From: Candidatus Tepidiaquacella proteinivora
GTDB taxonomy: Bacteria > Bacteroidota > Ignavibacteria > Tepidaquicellales > Tepidaquicellaceae
Assembly (NCBI GenBank): GCA_013348845.1
Contig: CP054675.1
Location: 372,001-436,000 of the forward strand
Direction of reading: 5' to 3'
DNA length: 64,000 nt
Of this stretch, positions 19,620 through 30,402 are shown piece by piece (the stretch's first letter is position 1; each line of letters begins with the position of its first letter). Under the pieces are notes generated by a model that saw only the letters and a list, made by a program, of their open reading frames with translations, was not told the origin of the DNA and did not search any database. The position numbers were made by a program, and so were the translations under genes.

Positions 19620-20979
19620 AAATGAAATTCTAAAGTTGATAGAAAAGGGTGAGTGTGACAGTATTGAGTTTAAAGAAAATTTTGATAAGGAGACTATAGA
19701 GACTGCCGTAGCCTTTGCCAATACAAAAGGTGGAAATATTTTTATTGGTGTTTCAAATAATGGTATAATTAAAGGTATACAAATCGGAAGAGAAACACTT
19801 AAAGATTGGGCAAATAGGATTTCTCAGAGTACAGAGCCTCGAATCATTCCTGAAATAGAAGAAAATGAAATTGATGGTAAAAGGATAGTTAAGATTTACA
19901 TTAAAGAATTCCCTATTAAGCCAGTTTCTGTAGTTGGAAAATGTTTTAGAAGAGTTGGCACCAGCAACCGTTTGATGACACCACAGGAAATAGCGCAAAT
20001 GCATCTTCATACTACTGATACAAGTTGGGATAAATTTCCAGCAAAAGACGCGCAAATTAAAGACATAGATATTGAAAAAGTTAAAAAATACATCAAAAAA
20101 GCCAATGAAACCGGCAGAAGAAAAATAGGCCAGGAAACATCTTGGCAGGTTTTAGAAAAATTAGGATTAACAAAAGATGAACAGCCCACTTGGGCCGCAA
20201 TTCTACTTTTTGGGAAAGATCCCCAGCATTTCCTTTCTCATGCTGCAATACATTGTGGTAGATTCAAGGAAGAGACCATAATTATTGACGATAGGATGAT
20301 TGAAGGAACAATCATTGAACAGGTAGATGAAACTATGGAGTTTATAAAAAAAAATATTAATGTAAAGTTTCTAATGACTGAAAAACCTGAGAGGGAACAG
20401 AAATGGGATTATCCTTTAGATGCTTTAAGAGAAGCTGTAATAAATGCGGTATGTCACAGAGACTATACTATTCCTTCCAAAACTGAAATCAGAATATATG
20501 ATGATAAACTGGTTGTCTTTAGCCCCGGCGGGTTACCTGCTGGTATTACTATAGAAGATTTATACAGGTCGCATTCTTCGGTGCTACGAAACAAAGTAAT
20601 TGGAGAGGTACTCTATGATATCGGTTGGATTGAACAATGGGGCAGTGGCATAGAAAAAATGCGAAACGCTTGTGTGAAAAATGGGCTTCCTGAACCTAAT
20701 TTTGAAGAATATCAGGGGTTCAAGGTGATTTTAAGAAAAGATGTCTATACAGTAGAATATCTCCAAAATATCGGTTTAAATGAAAGGCAAATTAAGGCGG
20801 TATTGTATGTGAAAGAAAAAGGGAAGATTACAAATAAGGAGTATCAGAAACTTAATCAGGTATCAAGGCAAATGTCTACTATAGATCTTTCAAAAATTGT
20901 TGAAAAAGGATTATTTACAAGAATTGGAAAAGCAGGAAAAGCAATTGCCTACAAATTGACTAAATTGACTAATAAATGA
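19612..20979 (+). CDS. AlbA_2/Schlafen-type ATP-binding protein
   Basis: The start ATG 19612 follows GGCGGAGG, inside the end of the SNF2 gene. Residues 10-125 form the AlbA_2 (Schlafen AlbA) domain: CDSIEFKENFDKETIETAVA and FANTKGGNIFIGVSNNG. Residues ~260-365 carry the C-terminal HATPase-like block (LREAVINAVCHRDYT, FSPGGLPAGITIED, IEQWGSGIEKM). A winged-helix tail completes the 455 residues. Such proteins act as regulators or as effectors in defence loci. The overlap with the helicase gene and the 123-base gap to the DUF1156 gene put it inside the module. The last residues repeat LTK/LTN codons (LTKLTNK). Appears intact. Confidence 0.85.
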   Translation: MIRNEILKLIEKGECDSIEFKENFDKETIETAVAFANTKGGNIFIGVSNNGIIKGIQIGRETLKDWANRISQSTEPRIIPEIEENEIDGKRIVKIYIKEFPIKPVSVVGKCFRRVGTSNRLMTPQEIAQMHLHTTDTSWDKFPAKDAQIKDIDIEKVKKYIKKANETGRRKIGQETSWQVLEKLGLTKDEQPTWAAILLFGKDPQHFLSHAAIHCGRFKEETIIIDDRMIEGTIIEQVDETMEFIKKNINVKFLMTEKPEREQKWDYPLDALREAVINAVCHRDYTIPSKTEIRIYDDKLVVFSPGGLPAGITIEDLYRSHSSVLRNKVIGEVLYDIGWIEQWGSGIEKMRNACVKNGLPEPNFEEYQGFKVILRKDVYTVEYLQNIGLNERQIKAVLYVKEKGKITNKEYQKLNQVSRQMSTIDLSKIVEKGLFTRIGKAGKAIAYKLTKLTNK

Positions 20980-21102
20980 CTAATATTTGCCTAATAAAAA
21001 ACTATTTTAACGAAATGGAATAATTAGAATAAAAAAGTTGATTCTAATAAGATTACACAAAAGTAGTTCAAATTTTAGTGATGAACATAAGGAGGAGTAA
21101 AA

Positions 21103-23779
21103 ATGACTACTAAATCCTTTATTGAATTCGATTTTCCAGTAAAAGAAGTAAGTGAAGAATCTGCACGAGAGAAGAATATAAGGCATGGGCATATATCTAC
21201 CTTGCATATCTGGTGGGCAAGAAGACCTCTTGCTTCTTCAAGGGCAAGTGTTTATGCAGCATTAACACCAGAACCTAAAGATGAAGAAGAACGTTTAAAG
21301 AAAGCACAATTTATTCATAATCTTTCTAAGTGGGAAAATTCTTTAAATAAACACTTAATTAACAGAGCAAGAGAGGAAATTTTAAAGGCAAATAATGGTA
21401 AACCGCCAAAAGTTCTTGACCCTTTTTCAGGCGGTGGCGCGATTCCTCTTGAAGCATTAAGACTGGGTTGTGAGACATACGCCAATGATTTAAATCCTGT
21501 TGCTGTTCTTATAGAAAAATGCACCCTTGAGTATCCGCAAAAATATGGGCAGCCAAAAACTGTAAAGTCATATGATTTAATAGATGAAACTGAAATCAAT
21601 CCATTGCTTGAAGATGTAAAAAAAATGGGGGGAATGGGTATTAGAAGAAGCAAAGAAAGAGATCGGTAAATTCTATCCTTCTGAACCAGATGGTTCTATC
21701 CCTGTTGGCTATATCTGGGCAAGGACAGTAAAATGTGGCAATCCTGCTTGCGGCGTTGAGATCCCTTTAGTAAGGCAGACATGGTTAGCAAAAAAGGATA
21801 ATAAGAAGGTTGCCTACAAATTAATTTCAAAAAGAAACAAAGTTGAGTTTGAAATAAGAGAAGGTAAAGATATAGACTTTGACCCTGAAGTTGGAACAAT
21901 TTCAAGAGCAAAGGTTATCTGTCCATGTTGTAACTCTACTTTAAGTGATAAAGAAGTAAGGAAACAATTCCAGGAGGGAAAATCAGGACAGAGGATGGTT
22001 GTAGTAGTATTGCATAATCTAAATAAACAGGGAAAAACCTATAGGCTGGCCACAGAGAAAGATTTAAAAATTTTTATGGAGGCAGAAAAATATCTTGAGA
22101 AGAAAAGACAGGAACTTATGGATAAATGGGGTTTTGACCCTGTTCCGGATGAACCTATGCCACCTAAAGAAACTCTTGGATTTCGTGTTCAAAGATATGG
22201 CATGTGGAAATGGAGCGATCTTTTCAATTCCCGCCAGAAACTTGCTTTGATTACCTTTGTAGAAAAGGTAAGGCAGGCACATCAAAAGATGCTTAATGAA
22301 GGTATGCAAAAAGAATATGCAAAAGCGGTGGTGAGTTATTTGGCGCTTATAAACGGTAAACTTATTGATAAAACATCTTTTCTTTGCAGATGGCTATCTA
22401 CATCAGAACAAGTGGTAGCTACATTTTCTCGCCAAGCATTACCTATGGTTTGGGATTATGGGGAATTCAACACTTTAACAAATGAATTTGTAGAGTGGTG
22501 TTCAAGCGTTGTATCTCATCTATCTAGAATATTTGCAAATTCAATCACTAACATAACTCAATCCTCTGCAACATCTTTACCCTATCCTGATAACTACTTT
22601 GATGCTGTCATTACCGACCCACCATATTATGACAATGTTCCTTATTCTTACCTTTCAGATTTTTTCTATGTCTGGCTAAAAAGAACAGTTGGAGATTTGT
22701 ATCCTGAACTCTTCGCCACACCATTAACACCAAAAGCAGAAGAAATTGTAGCTTATTCACATGGCGAAAATGGGCTTGAGGGCGGCAAGAAGTTTTTTGA
22801 AGATATGATTGGCAAAGCCTTCAAAGAAATGTATCGTGTGTTAAAACCAGAAGGTATTGCCTGCATTGTCTTTGCCCACAAATCTACTGACGCCTGGGAG
22901 ACAATAATAAATGCACTTCTTAATTCCGGACTTTATCTTACTGCATCCTGGCCCATACATACCGAGATGAAAGCTCGTTTGAGAGCAAATGAATCAGCTG
23001 CTATGGCGTCATCCATCTATATGGTCTGCCGCAAACGAGCTGAAAACAAAACAGCATACTTTAATGAAATAAAGCCGCAGATAGAAGCAAGAATTAAAGA
23101 AAAATTAGACCAATTCTGGAATGAAGGGATTGGCGGTTCTGATTTTTTTATTTCAGCCATTGGACCTGCAATGGAGGTTTTTGGTAAATATGAAAGTGTA
23201 GAGAAGATATCAGGGGAGAAGGTTTCAGCAGCAGAGTTACTTGAATTCATCCGAAAAAGCGTTAGTGAATATGCATTAACAAAAATACTCAAAAGTCCAC
23301 AGCTTGGAGGAATAGGTGAAGAAACAAGGTTTTATCTACTCTGGCGTTGGTCTTATAATGGTGCTAAAGTTCATTTTGACGATGCAAGAAAACTGGCGCA
23401 GGCAATTGGTGTTGAAATTACAGAGCACTGGGGTAATGGTTTCATTAAAAAAGATAAGGAATTCATTTCCGTGTTAGATGCAAAAGAAAGAGGTAAAAAG
23501 TTTTTAGAAAGAGAAAAGTTTGAAACTATGATAGACATATTACACGCGTGTCTTCTCTATTGGGAACAAAATAAGCGCAAGTCAATCTCTGAGATACTTG
23601 AAGGAACGGGTAATCAAAACAATAACTCTTTCTGGCAGGTAGCACAGGCAATTTCGGAAGTTCTTCCGGAAGGAGACAAGGAAAAGCAGATGCTTCAGGG
23701 CTTTCTTTATGGAAGAGAAAGCTATACAAAAGAAGCAAAATCAGTTAAAGATCAAAAGTCATTATTTGAGGAGGAATAA
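21103..23779 (+). pseudogene. DUF1156 (COG1743) adenine-specific DNA methyltransferase, frameshifted
   Basis: The N-terminal DUF1156 motif is FIEFDFPVKEVSEESAREKN ... LHIWWARRPLA. Motif I is DPFSGGGAIPLEALRLG (~105). After LLEDVKK the frame should read [20 protein letters not shown]; an eighth A in the run at 21617-21624 shifts it to a stop at 21667-21669. The correct frame continues through a Zn ribbon (CGNPACG ... CPCC), [20 protein letters not shown] (motif IV, N6-adenine type) and on to TGA-free sequence ending at 23779. ATG 21103 follows AAGGAGGAG. Known: these enzymes sit with DUF499 ATPases and helicases in defence clusters. One base would restore it, so a recent mutation or a sequencing error are both possible. 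Confidence 0.85.
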
Positions 23780-23781
23780 AA

Positions 23782-26399
23782 ATGGCATTAAAATTATGGT
23801 GGCAGGTAGCAACACCTCATAAAGATATTCGTGAGGGCAAATTAAATGAGGCAATTTTTGCAGCAGATTTGGGTGATGTGCATATTGGCAAAGCGCCATT
23901 GGAGTATAACGATCCTGTACTCTTTTTCCAAAAAACCTACCTAACTCAAGGATTAAAAACCCTTCTTGAGAATGTACTCTTCCGTTTAAATGGTGGAAAG
24001 GGTGATCCAGTAATACAACTTCAGACACCATTTGGAGGTGGTAAGACACATGCACTTCTTACTTTATATCATGCTATAAAAAATCGAAAAGAGATCGCTC
24101 ATTTACCCATCATATCTGGACTACCAGAGATCAAGAATGCGAAAGTAGCAGTATTTGTTGGGACTCATGCAGATGCAGTATCTGGAAAAACTCTTTGGGG
24201 AGAAATCGCTTCTCAGTTAGGACAATACGAAGTTATAAAAGACCATGACAGAAAGCGAATTGCTCCCGGCAAAGAAAAGTTTCGACAGATTCTTGATGCT
24301 TCAGGTCATACCCTTATTTTATTAGATGAACTTTTAGAATACATTGTCAAAGCTAATCGGGCAGAAAAAGTTGAAAGAATTACGCAAGGTCAAACACTTG
24401 CTTTTATTCAAGAGTTAACAGAGCTTGTTGCTACTTCAGGTAAAAGTGTTCTGGTTATTACTCTTCCTGCCAGCATTCTTGAACAATATGATGAAGAAGC
24501 AGAGAAAACTTTACAGCAGTTGCAGAAAATTTCCGGAAGGGTAGAAGCTATTTATACCCCTGTAGAAGGTTTTGAAATTTATGAAATAATAAGAAAGAGA
24601 TTATTTGAAAATATTGGCGATGAAAAAACAAGGAGAGAGGTAGCACAGAGTTATTTTGATCTATATCAAAAATTAGGAACGGATGTTCCTTCATATGTAA
24701 GGGAAGTTGCATATCGTGAAAAAATTATCCGTGCTTATCCATTTCATCCTGAGCTGATTGATGTTTTATACGAGAGGTGGGGCTCATTTCCAACATTTCA
24801 GCGAACGAGAGGTGTTTTAAGACTTTTAGCGGAGATTGTAGCCGACACTTATAAGCAGAAAATACCCTCTCCACTTATTCAATCTTCAATGGTCAATCTG
24901 GAGAAACCTGTGTTGAGAAGAGAATTTATTAAACATATAGGCAATGAATATGACAGCATTATTTCTTCCGATATTGCAGGTAAAGATGCTAAAGCGTCAA
25001 AAATTGATAGAGAAATGGGAAGTGAATATGAAAAATATGGTATCGCAAAAGGAATTGCTACTTCTGTATTTTTAAACTCATTTAGTGCTGGAGCAAGTAA
25101 AGAAACAACTTTGCCAAGAATTCGAGTGGCTCTTTTACGGGAAGGTATCCCTGAAACTATCGTTGGTGATGCCATCGCTAAGTTAGAAGAAGAACTTTGG
25201 TATTTTCACTCCGAGAAAAAACAGTATGCTTTTAGAAGTCAGCCAAATTTAAATCGTATAATAGTTGATAAAGAAGAGACTATTTTCGATAGCAGAATAA
25301 TAGAGGAACTTAAAGCAAAAATTCAAAAATCTTCAGGTGATGCATTTGAAGTTTATCTATGGCCAGAAAATTCATCAGACATCCCGGATAATAAAAACCC
25401 TAAACTTATAATTCTTTCTCCGGATTTTTTATATGATTCAAATAAAGAAAATAAACTTGTATCTGAGTTTTTTGAAAAAGCCGGCACTGGTTTCAGGGTA
25501 TATAAAAATTTACTGTTTGTTCTGTCTATGGATAGTACCCAATATATTATTTTAAAGAAATCATTGAAGCGTTTTCTGGCACTTGCAGAAATACAGCAAG
25601 ACAAAAATCTGATTGAAAGATTAAATAAAGAGAGTCAGGAGGAATTGAAAAGTAAATTAAAAGAAACTGAAAAAGATTTACCTATGAAAATTTTAACTGC
25701 CTACAGGTATTTGGCGATATTAGATGTAAATGGAGTAAACTGGTTAGACGTAGGTATTCCAACAGTTGGGTCAAATGACAGCATTTCGAAAAGAGTTAAA
25801 CAGTATCTGATTGATAAAGAAAAATTCTTTCTCGCGTAACTACAAAGTATATAATTGAAAAAACATTTGCAAAAGAAGAGAAAGAGAAGACTTTGCGAGA
25901 AATTTACGAACTTTCTCTTAAGACTCCGGGAATGTTTCTTTTTGAAAATGAAAAAGTTATAATCGATGCCATACAAGAGGGAGTAAAAAATGGTTTCGTT
26001 GGAGTTAAGGAAGGCACAGAGGTTTATTACGAACAGGATGTTTCTCCAACAATGGATACTGTTGTTTTGCGTGGAGAAGTAGCAAAAGAGATAAAGCAAG
26101 CAGAAAAAAAAGAGAAAGAAAAAATAGAAACTAATATACCAGAAAAAGGGGAGGAAGTAAAAAAAGAGAGTGGAACAGTTAAAAGTTTGACTTTTAGAGC
26201 TAAAATTCCATGGGATAAATTTTCTGATGTAGTAAGTGGAATCATTCGCCCCTTAAAAGATAAGGGACTTCCACCAGAGATTACCATTGAAGTTAGAGCA
26301 AAAACAGAAGAAGGGTTTGATAGAACAACATTGGACTCCAAAGTTAGGGAAACTCTTAAGCAGATAGGTGGAAAAATAGAAGAGTGGAAAGAGGAATAA
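23782..26399 (+). pseudogene. DUF499 (COG1483) ATPase, frameshifted near the C-terminus
   Basis: The gene begins 2 bases after the DUF1156 stop, with GGAGGAATAAAA before the ATG. Walker A is PFGGGKTHALL (~84), Walker B LILLDELLEYI (~176), followed by VLVITLPASILEQYDEE and YPFHPELIDVLYERWGSFPTFQ, which are hallmarks of DUF499 AAA+-like proteins. At 25820-25824 the run has five A where six would keep the frame: it reads DKEKFFLA-stop instead of DKEKILSRVTTKYIIEKTFA. The corrected frame continues to 26399 and includes the C-terminal domain (KIPWDKFSDVVSGIIRPLKD). The first 685 codons would still be made. Role: motor partner of the DUF1156 methylase and SNF2 helicase, from known gene association. 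Confidence 0.85.
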
Positions 26400-27236
26400 T
26401 CACTATATATTAAGGATAGGAAAGAAACATTTTTAATAGAGGCTACAGTATTGATAAAGGCATTTTCACTGGCTATTCCTAATGAAGAAGCGATGAAAAT
26501 CAAAGAAGAAGTTGGCTTCTTCCATTTAATAAAGTCAATCCTATCAAAAACCGTTGATGAAAATAAAAATGATGCGCAAGATCAATTCGATACAGCAATT
26601 AAGCAAATTATATCAAAGGCAATTGTATCGGATAGGATAATTGATATTTTTGAGGCGGCTGGGATTCAAAAGCCAGAAGTATCTATTTTATCGGAAGGCT
26701 TTTTTGAAGAAGTAAAAGGAATGCCTAAAAAAAATCTGGCCTTTGAAGCGTTGAAGAAATTGCTCAGCGATCAGATAAGAACAATTTCCAGGAGAAAACT
26801 CGTTCAAGGCAAGTCTTTTTTGAAAATGCTTGAAGAGACAATAAAAAAATATACCAATCGAAGCATAGAAGCCGCACAGGTTATTGAAGAGCTTATAGAA
26901 CTTGCACGAAAAGTTCAAGATGAAAAAAATAGAGGAAAAGAGCTTAACCTGACCGAAGATGAAATCGCATTTTATGATGCTCTTGGGGTTAACGATAGTG
27001 CTGTAAAGGTCTTGGGCGATGAAACCTTAAGAAAAATTGCCCTGGAATTAACGGAAATGATAAGAAAAAGCGTTACCATAGATTGGACGCAAAGAGAAAG
27101 CGTGCAGGCTGATATAAGATTAAAGGTTAAAAAGATATTAAGAAGATACGGCTATCCGCCGGACAAAGAAAAAGCTGCCACAGAAACAGTATTACAACAG
27201 GCAGAGCTTATAGCCAAATGCTGGGTGGAAAATTGA
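26400..27236 (+). pseudogene. hsdR: hsdR, C-terminal fragment (type I R-M nuclease subunit)
   Basis: In the same frame as the DUF499 stop, sequence resumes at once as LYIKDRKETFLIEATVLIKA, then FSLAIPNEEAMKIKEEVGFF, DIFEAAGIQKPEVSILSEGF and TIDWTQRESVQADIRLKVKK, ending YPPDKEKAATETVLQQAE. This is the last ~275 residues of HsdR (DUF3387 region). The nuclease and helicase domains (some 750 residues) are missing, and there is no proper start (only TTG at 26451). Together with the two hsdM parts it shows that a type I locus once spanned the site now occupied by the SNF2-DUF499 module. Inactive. Confidence 0.82.
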
Positions 27237-27336
27237 AATTTTATTCTTATGATACTATTGAGTGGAGTTATAAAAACTGAATGATAGAAAATAAGAAACT
27301 ACGGCAAAAAGAGATTTATAGCAGATTTTAGAACAG

Positions 27337-27380
27337 CACACAACATCGGCTATACGCCATTAAGACGTTGCATAGACGCA
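27337..27380. repeat. Cassette-boundary-like element C
   Basis: GCACACAACA (27337-27346) is identical to the core of the site at 5613-5622. What follows, TCGGCTATACGC, is nearly the reverse complement of the GTGTATAGCCG at 5623-5633, and is then followed by CATTAAGACGTTGCAT. The element lies about 100 bases 3' of the hsdR fragment, at the right edge of the defence island. Mirror-related halves of one element at the two edges fit a cassette-type recombination site, but no canonical integron core is visible. Confidence 0.45.
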
Positions 27381-27419
27381 TAAATTTTCGGTAATATTTA
27401 AGAGGTATAATCTATGCAA

Positions 27420-27486
27420 TTTGTTTACATTGATGGAAGTGTCTATACTTGTAGTTACAATAAATTTTATACAAATTGTAAACAAA
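27420..27486. repeat. 10-bp perfect inverted repeat
   Basis: TTTGTTTACA (27420-27429) and TGTAAACAAA (27477-27486) are exact reverse complements 47 bases apart. They could form a weak stem or be two operator half-sites. No gene start is close enough to assign a role. Confidence 0.35.
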
Positions 27487-28045
27487 AAATAAGGAAATTA
27501 TGGGAAGGATAGGCAATCTGATGAGCACAATGTTTCCTGTTTCAGAAGCAAAATATAGTATATATTACTATCTTCCTTTAGTCCGAATTTCGGCTACACT
27601 GAAACTTTGTTTGTGTGGGGGAGAAGGGAATTCATATTGATGCTGATTCTTTCTAATATATATTTTCTATGAAAATAATTCTTTCATAAGGCCTTTAAGG
27701 GATAATGGAAAGAAGAAATAAAATTATAAGCGAAACTAAAAAAAGTAATAGGAAACAAATTTCTATCCGGGAGACTCTTGTAAAAATGATTTGCAACGAG
27801 AATTTAATTGGATGAGTAGGGGATTTTAAAATTTCTTTTTTGTATAGAAAATTTTTAAATGAAAGTGAAAAAGGGGGGAATGGATTATTTTACTGGAGGA
27901 TGTTATACTAAATACTATAAAGTTAGATGAATAAAAGATGTTATTATAATTGAAGTGAAAAATTAGGGCTATTTATATTGTAATTAGTTGATGCAATAAT
28001 TAATTTTATATTGTAAAGTTTAAATAATTATTTAAAGAAAAAAAA

Positions 28046-29179
28046 TTGGTACAGGAAAGAAAATTATCTCTTTTTGAGAAGTACCTTACGCTCTGGGTAT
28101 TAGTTTGTATTGGTGCAGGTATTCTTTTAGGAAGGTTAGCACCGGGGGTCGCAGTTAAGTTGGATTCGCTTTCGATTTACAATGTATCAATTCCGATTGC
28201 TATTTGTTTGTTTTTTATGATGTATCCGATTATGGTAAAGATAGATTTTGCAGAGGTAGTTAGGGCTGCGAAAACACCTAAACCAGTTGGTTTAACATTG
28301 TTTATTAATTGGGCGATTAAACCGTTTACAATGTATTTAATAGCTACTTTCTTTCTGGGATATTTATTCAAAGGGTTTCTGCCAGGGACTGAAGTTATTA
28401 AAACTGGGCAGGAAGTAGAGTTATGGAGAAGTTATATTTCAGGTGCTATTCTATTGGGAATAGCTCCCTGTACGGCGATGGTGTTGATGTGGAGTTATCT
28501 AGCTAAGGGAAATGATGGACTTACGCTGGTTATGGTGGCAATAAACTCTCTTACAATGCTTGTGCTTTATGCACCTCTTGGTGGAATTTTACTTGGTGTT
28601 AATGCGATGCCAATACCCTGGCAGACTATTTTATTATCGGTAATGATTTATGTTGCTTTGCCATTGGTTGCTGGATATTTTTCAAGAAAATGGATTATAA
28701 ATTCTAAAGGAATAGAATGGTTCAATACAAAATTTTTACACAGGCTAACTCCGATTAGTATAACTGCGCTTCTTGTAACTTTGGTTCTATTATTTTCATT
28801 TAAGGGTGAAGTAATAATTAATAATCCACTGACAATATTATGGATTTCTATTCCACTTTTCATTCAAACAATTTTAATTTTTAGTCTTGGATACTTTGTT
28901 TTAGCAAGACTGCTTAAACTTTCTTACCACGATGCAGCACCTGCTGCAATGATAGGTGCTTCTAACCATTTTGAAGTTGCAATTGCTACGGCAACAATGC
29001 TTTTTGGTTTGTCTTCTGGGGCAGCATTGGCGACAGTAGTTGGTGTTTTGATAGAAGTGCCGGTAATGCTTATGCTTGTTTCAATTTGTAAGAAATATTG
29101 CTATTTGTTTAAGGAATGCTATTTAGATTCACCGCAATGTAAAAGCAAATTTAATGCTCCTGAAATTAAACAAGTATAA
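28046..29179 (+). CDS. acr3: Arsenite efflux permease Acr3
   Basis: The 377-residue protein has about ten membrane helices and the Acr3 signatures [32 protein letters not shown] (Cys near residue 142, needed for arsenite transport) and [19 protein letters not shown]. It pumps As(III) out through the inner membrane, driven by the proton gradient. The first codon appears to be TTG 28046, which gives the usual N-terminus ([20 protein letters not shown]); no ATG or good ribosome site lies upstream in frame. A Cys-rich tail ([14 protein letters not shown]...QCKSK) may bind arsenic. arsM follows after 157 bases. No ArsR-type regulator is in the window. Confidence 0.93.
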   Translation: MVQERKLSLFEKYLTLWVLVCIGAGILLGRLAPGVAVKLDSLSIYNVSIPIAICLFFMMYPIMVKIDFAEVVRAAKTPKPVGLTLFINWAIKPFTMYLIATFFLGYLFKGFLPGTEVIKTGQEVELWRSYISGAILLGIAPCTAMVLMWSYLAKGNDGLTLVMVAINSLTMLVLYAPLGGILLGVNAMPIPWQTILLSVMIYVALPLVAGYFSRKWIINSKGIEWFNTKFLHRLTPISITALLVTLVLLFSFKGEVIINNPLTILWISIPLFIQTILIFSLGYFVLARLLKLSYHDAAPAAMIGASNHFEVAIATATMLFGLSSGAALATVVGVLIEVPVMLMLVSICKKYCYLFKECYLDSPQCKSKFNAPEIKQV

Positions 29180-29336
29180 CAGTCAAAAATTCCGGAATTG
29201 AAATGAAGAAAAATATAGAACTGTTTTTTGCAGAATTTTTAATTTTATCATAATTTTACAGATTGCAATAATTATTTAATTCATAAAAAGTTATTTAAGA
29301 ATTAAAATTTCATAACTAAAATATTAATAAGGAAAG

Positions 29337-30176
29337 ATGGTAAAAAAAGAAGATATAAAGAAACAAGTAATGAAGGGGTATGCAAAAATTGCTAAAATGG
29401 AAGGCTCCTGCTGTGCCCAAGCTCAGTCTTGCTGTGGAAGTGTGGATTTAAATCAGGATATCAGTAAGAAAATAGGATATACAGAAAAAGAGTTGAGTGC
29501 AGTTCCTGAAGGTGCGAATTTAGGACTTGGTTGTGGAAATCCTGTTGCACTTGCATCTTTGAGAGAAGGGGAGATAGTGCTTGATCTGGGTTCAGGTGCT
29601 GGGATAGACTGTTTTCTGTCAGCACAGAAAGTTGGTAAGAATGGAAGAGTTATTGGGATTGATATGACACCAGAGATGGTTGAAAAGGCAAGAGAAAATG
29701 CAAAGAAAAGTGGTTATACAAATGTGGAATACAGACTTGGAGAAATAGAGAATCTACCTGTAGCGGATAATTTTTGTGATATAATTATTTCCAATTGTGT
29801 AATTAATCTTTCACCTGATAAAGAAAAGGTTTTTAAAGAAGCATATAGAGTATTAAAACCGGGTGGAAGACTGATGATTTCTGACTTAGTATTATTGAGA
29901 GAACTTCCTGATTTTATTAAGAATTCTGTTGAAGCATATATTGGTTGTCTTTCTGGTGCTATTTTAAAAGATGAATATATTGAAATAATAAAGGAAGCAG
30001 GATTTGAAGATGTTGAAATAATTGATGAATCTACATTTCCCATCGAATTTATGGTTAATGACTCTAATGGGAAAGCGATTATTGAAAATCGGGAACTGAT
30101 TTCGGAGAAAGTGAGGGAAATTTCTAATATAGTTTCAAGTATTAAAGTCTCAGGAATTAAACCTATAAAAGTTTAA
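29337..30176 (+). CDS. arsM: Arsenite S-adenosylmethyltransferase ArsM
   Basis: The 279-residue cytosolic enzyme adds methyl groups from SAM to As(III). Motif I is [17 protein letters not shown]. The Cys residues expected for As(III) binding are in GLGCGNP (~65), [12 protein letters not shown] (~153) and YIGCLSGA (~203), with a Cys-rich N-terminus ([12 protein letters not shown]) that is common in the family. The final motif [14 protein letters not shown] is intact. ATG 29337 follows AAGGAAAG. With acr3 it forms a small arsenic resistance pair: efflux plus methylation to volatile or exportable forms. Confidence 0.93.
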   Translation: MVKKEDIKKQVMKGYAKIAKMEGSCCAQAQSCCGSVDLNQDISKKIGYTEKELSAVPEGANLGLGCGNPVALASLREGEIVLDLGSGAGIDCFLSAQKVGKNGRVIGIDMTPEMVEKARENAKKSGYTNVEYRLGEIENLPVADNFCDIIISNCVINLSPDKEKVFKEAYRVLKPGGRLMISDLVLLRELPDFIKNSVEAYIGCLSGAILKDEYIEIIKEAGFEDVEIIDESTFPIEFMVNDSNGKAIIENRELISEKVREISNIVSSIKVSGIKPIKV

Positions 30177-30402
30177 TTATGAAGCTTTTGTAACTAAGAT
30201 ATAATAATTAATTTTACAAATTTATAAAATAAAAAAGTAAGAATTACTTTACAAAGAATTATACCAAAAATTTTGATTATTTAGAATCAAGATGAAAATA
30301 AAAACTTGTATCTTACAGCGATGTTCTACAAGCAATTAAGATTACGCGTTTCGATTAAAATAAAAATATTCAATAAAAAAAATTATTTTAGAAGGGAAAT
30401 AA

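Larger units (their letters stand above)
27237..28045. other. Spacer between defence island and arsenic genes
   Basis: About 800 bases with no supported gene. It holds the cassette-like site at 27337 and a 10-base inverted repeat at 27420/27477 (described separately). The remainder is AT-rich, and no peptide was recognised in any frame. The start of acr3 has no obvious ribosome site. Confidence 0.5.

Noticed and set aside
21612-21670. Programmed ribosomal frameshift in the DUF1156 gene
   Set aside because: The run is a slippery A8, but no stimulatory structure is evident and DUF1156 proteins are normally made from one frame; a one-base insertion is simpler.
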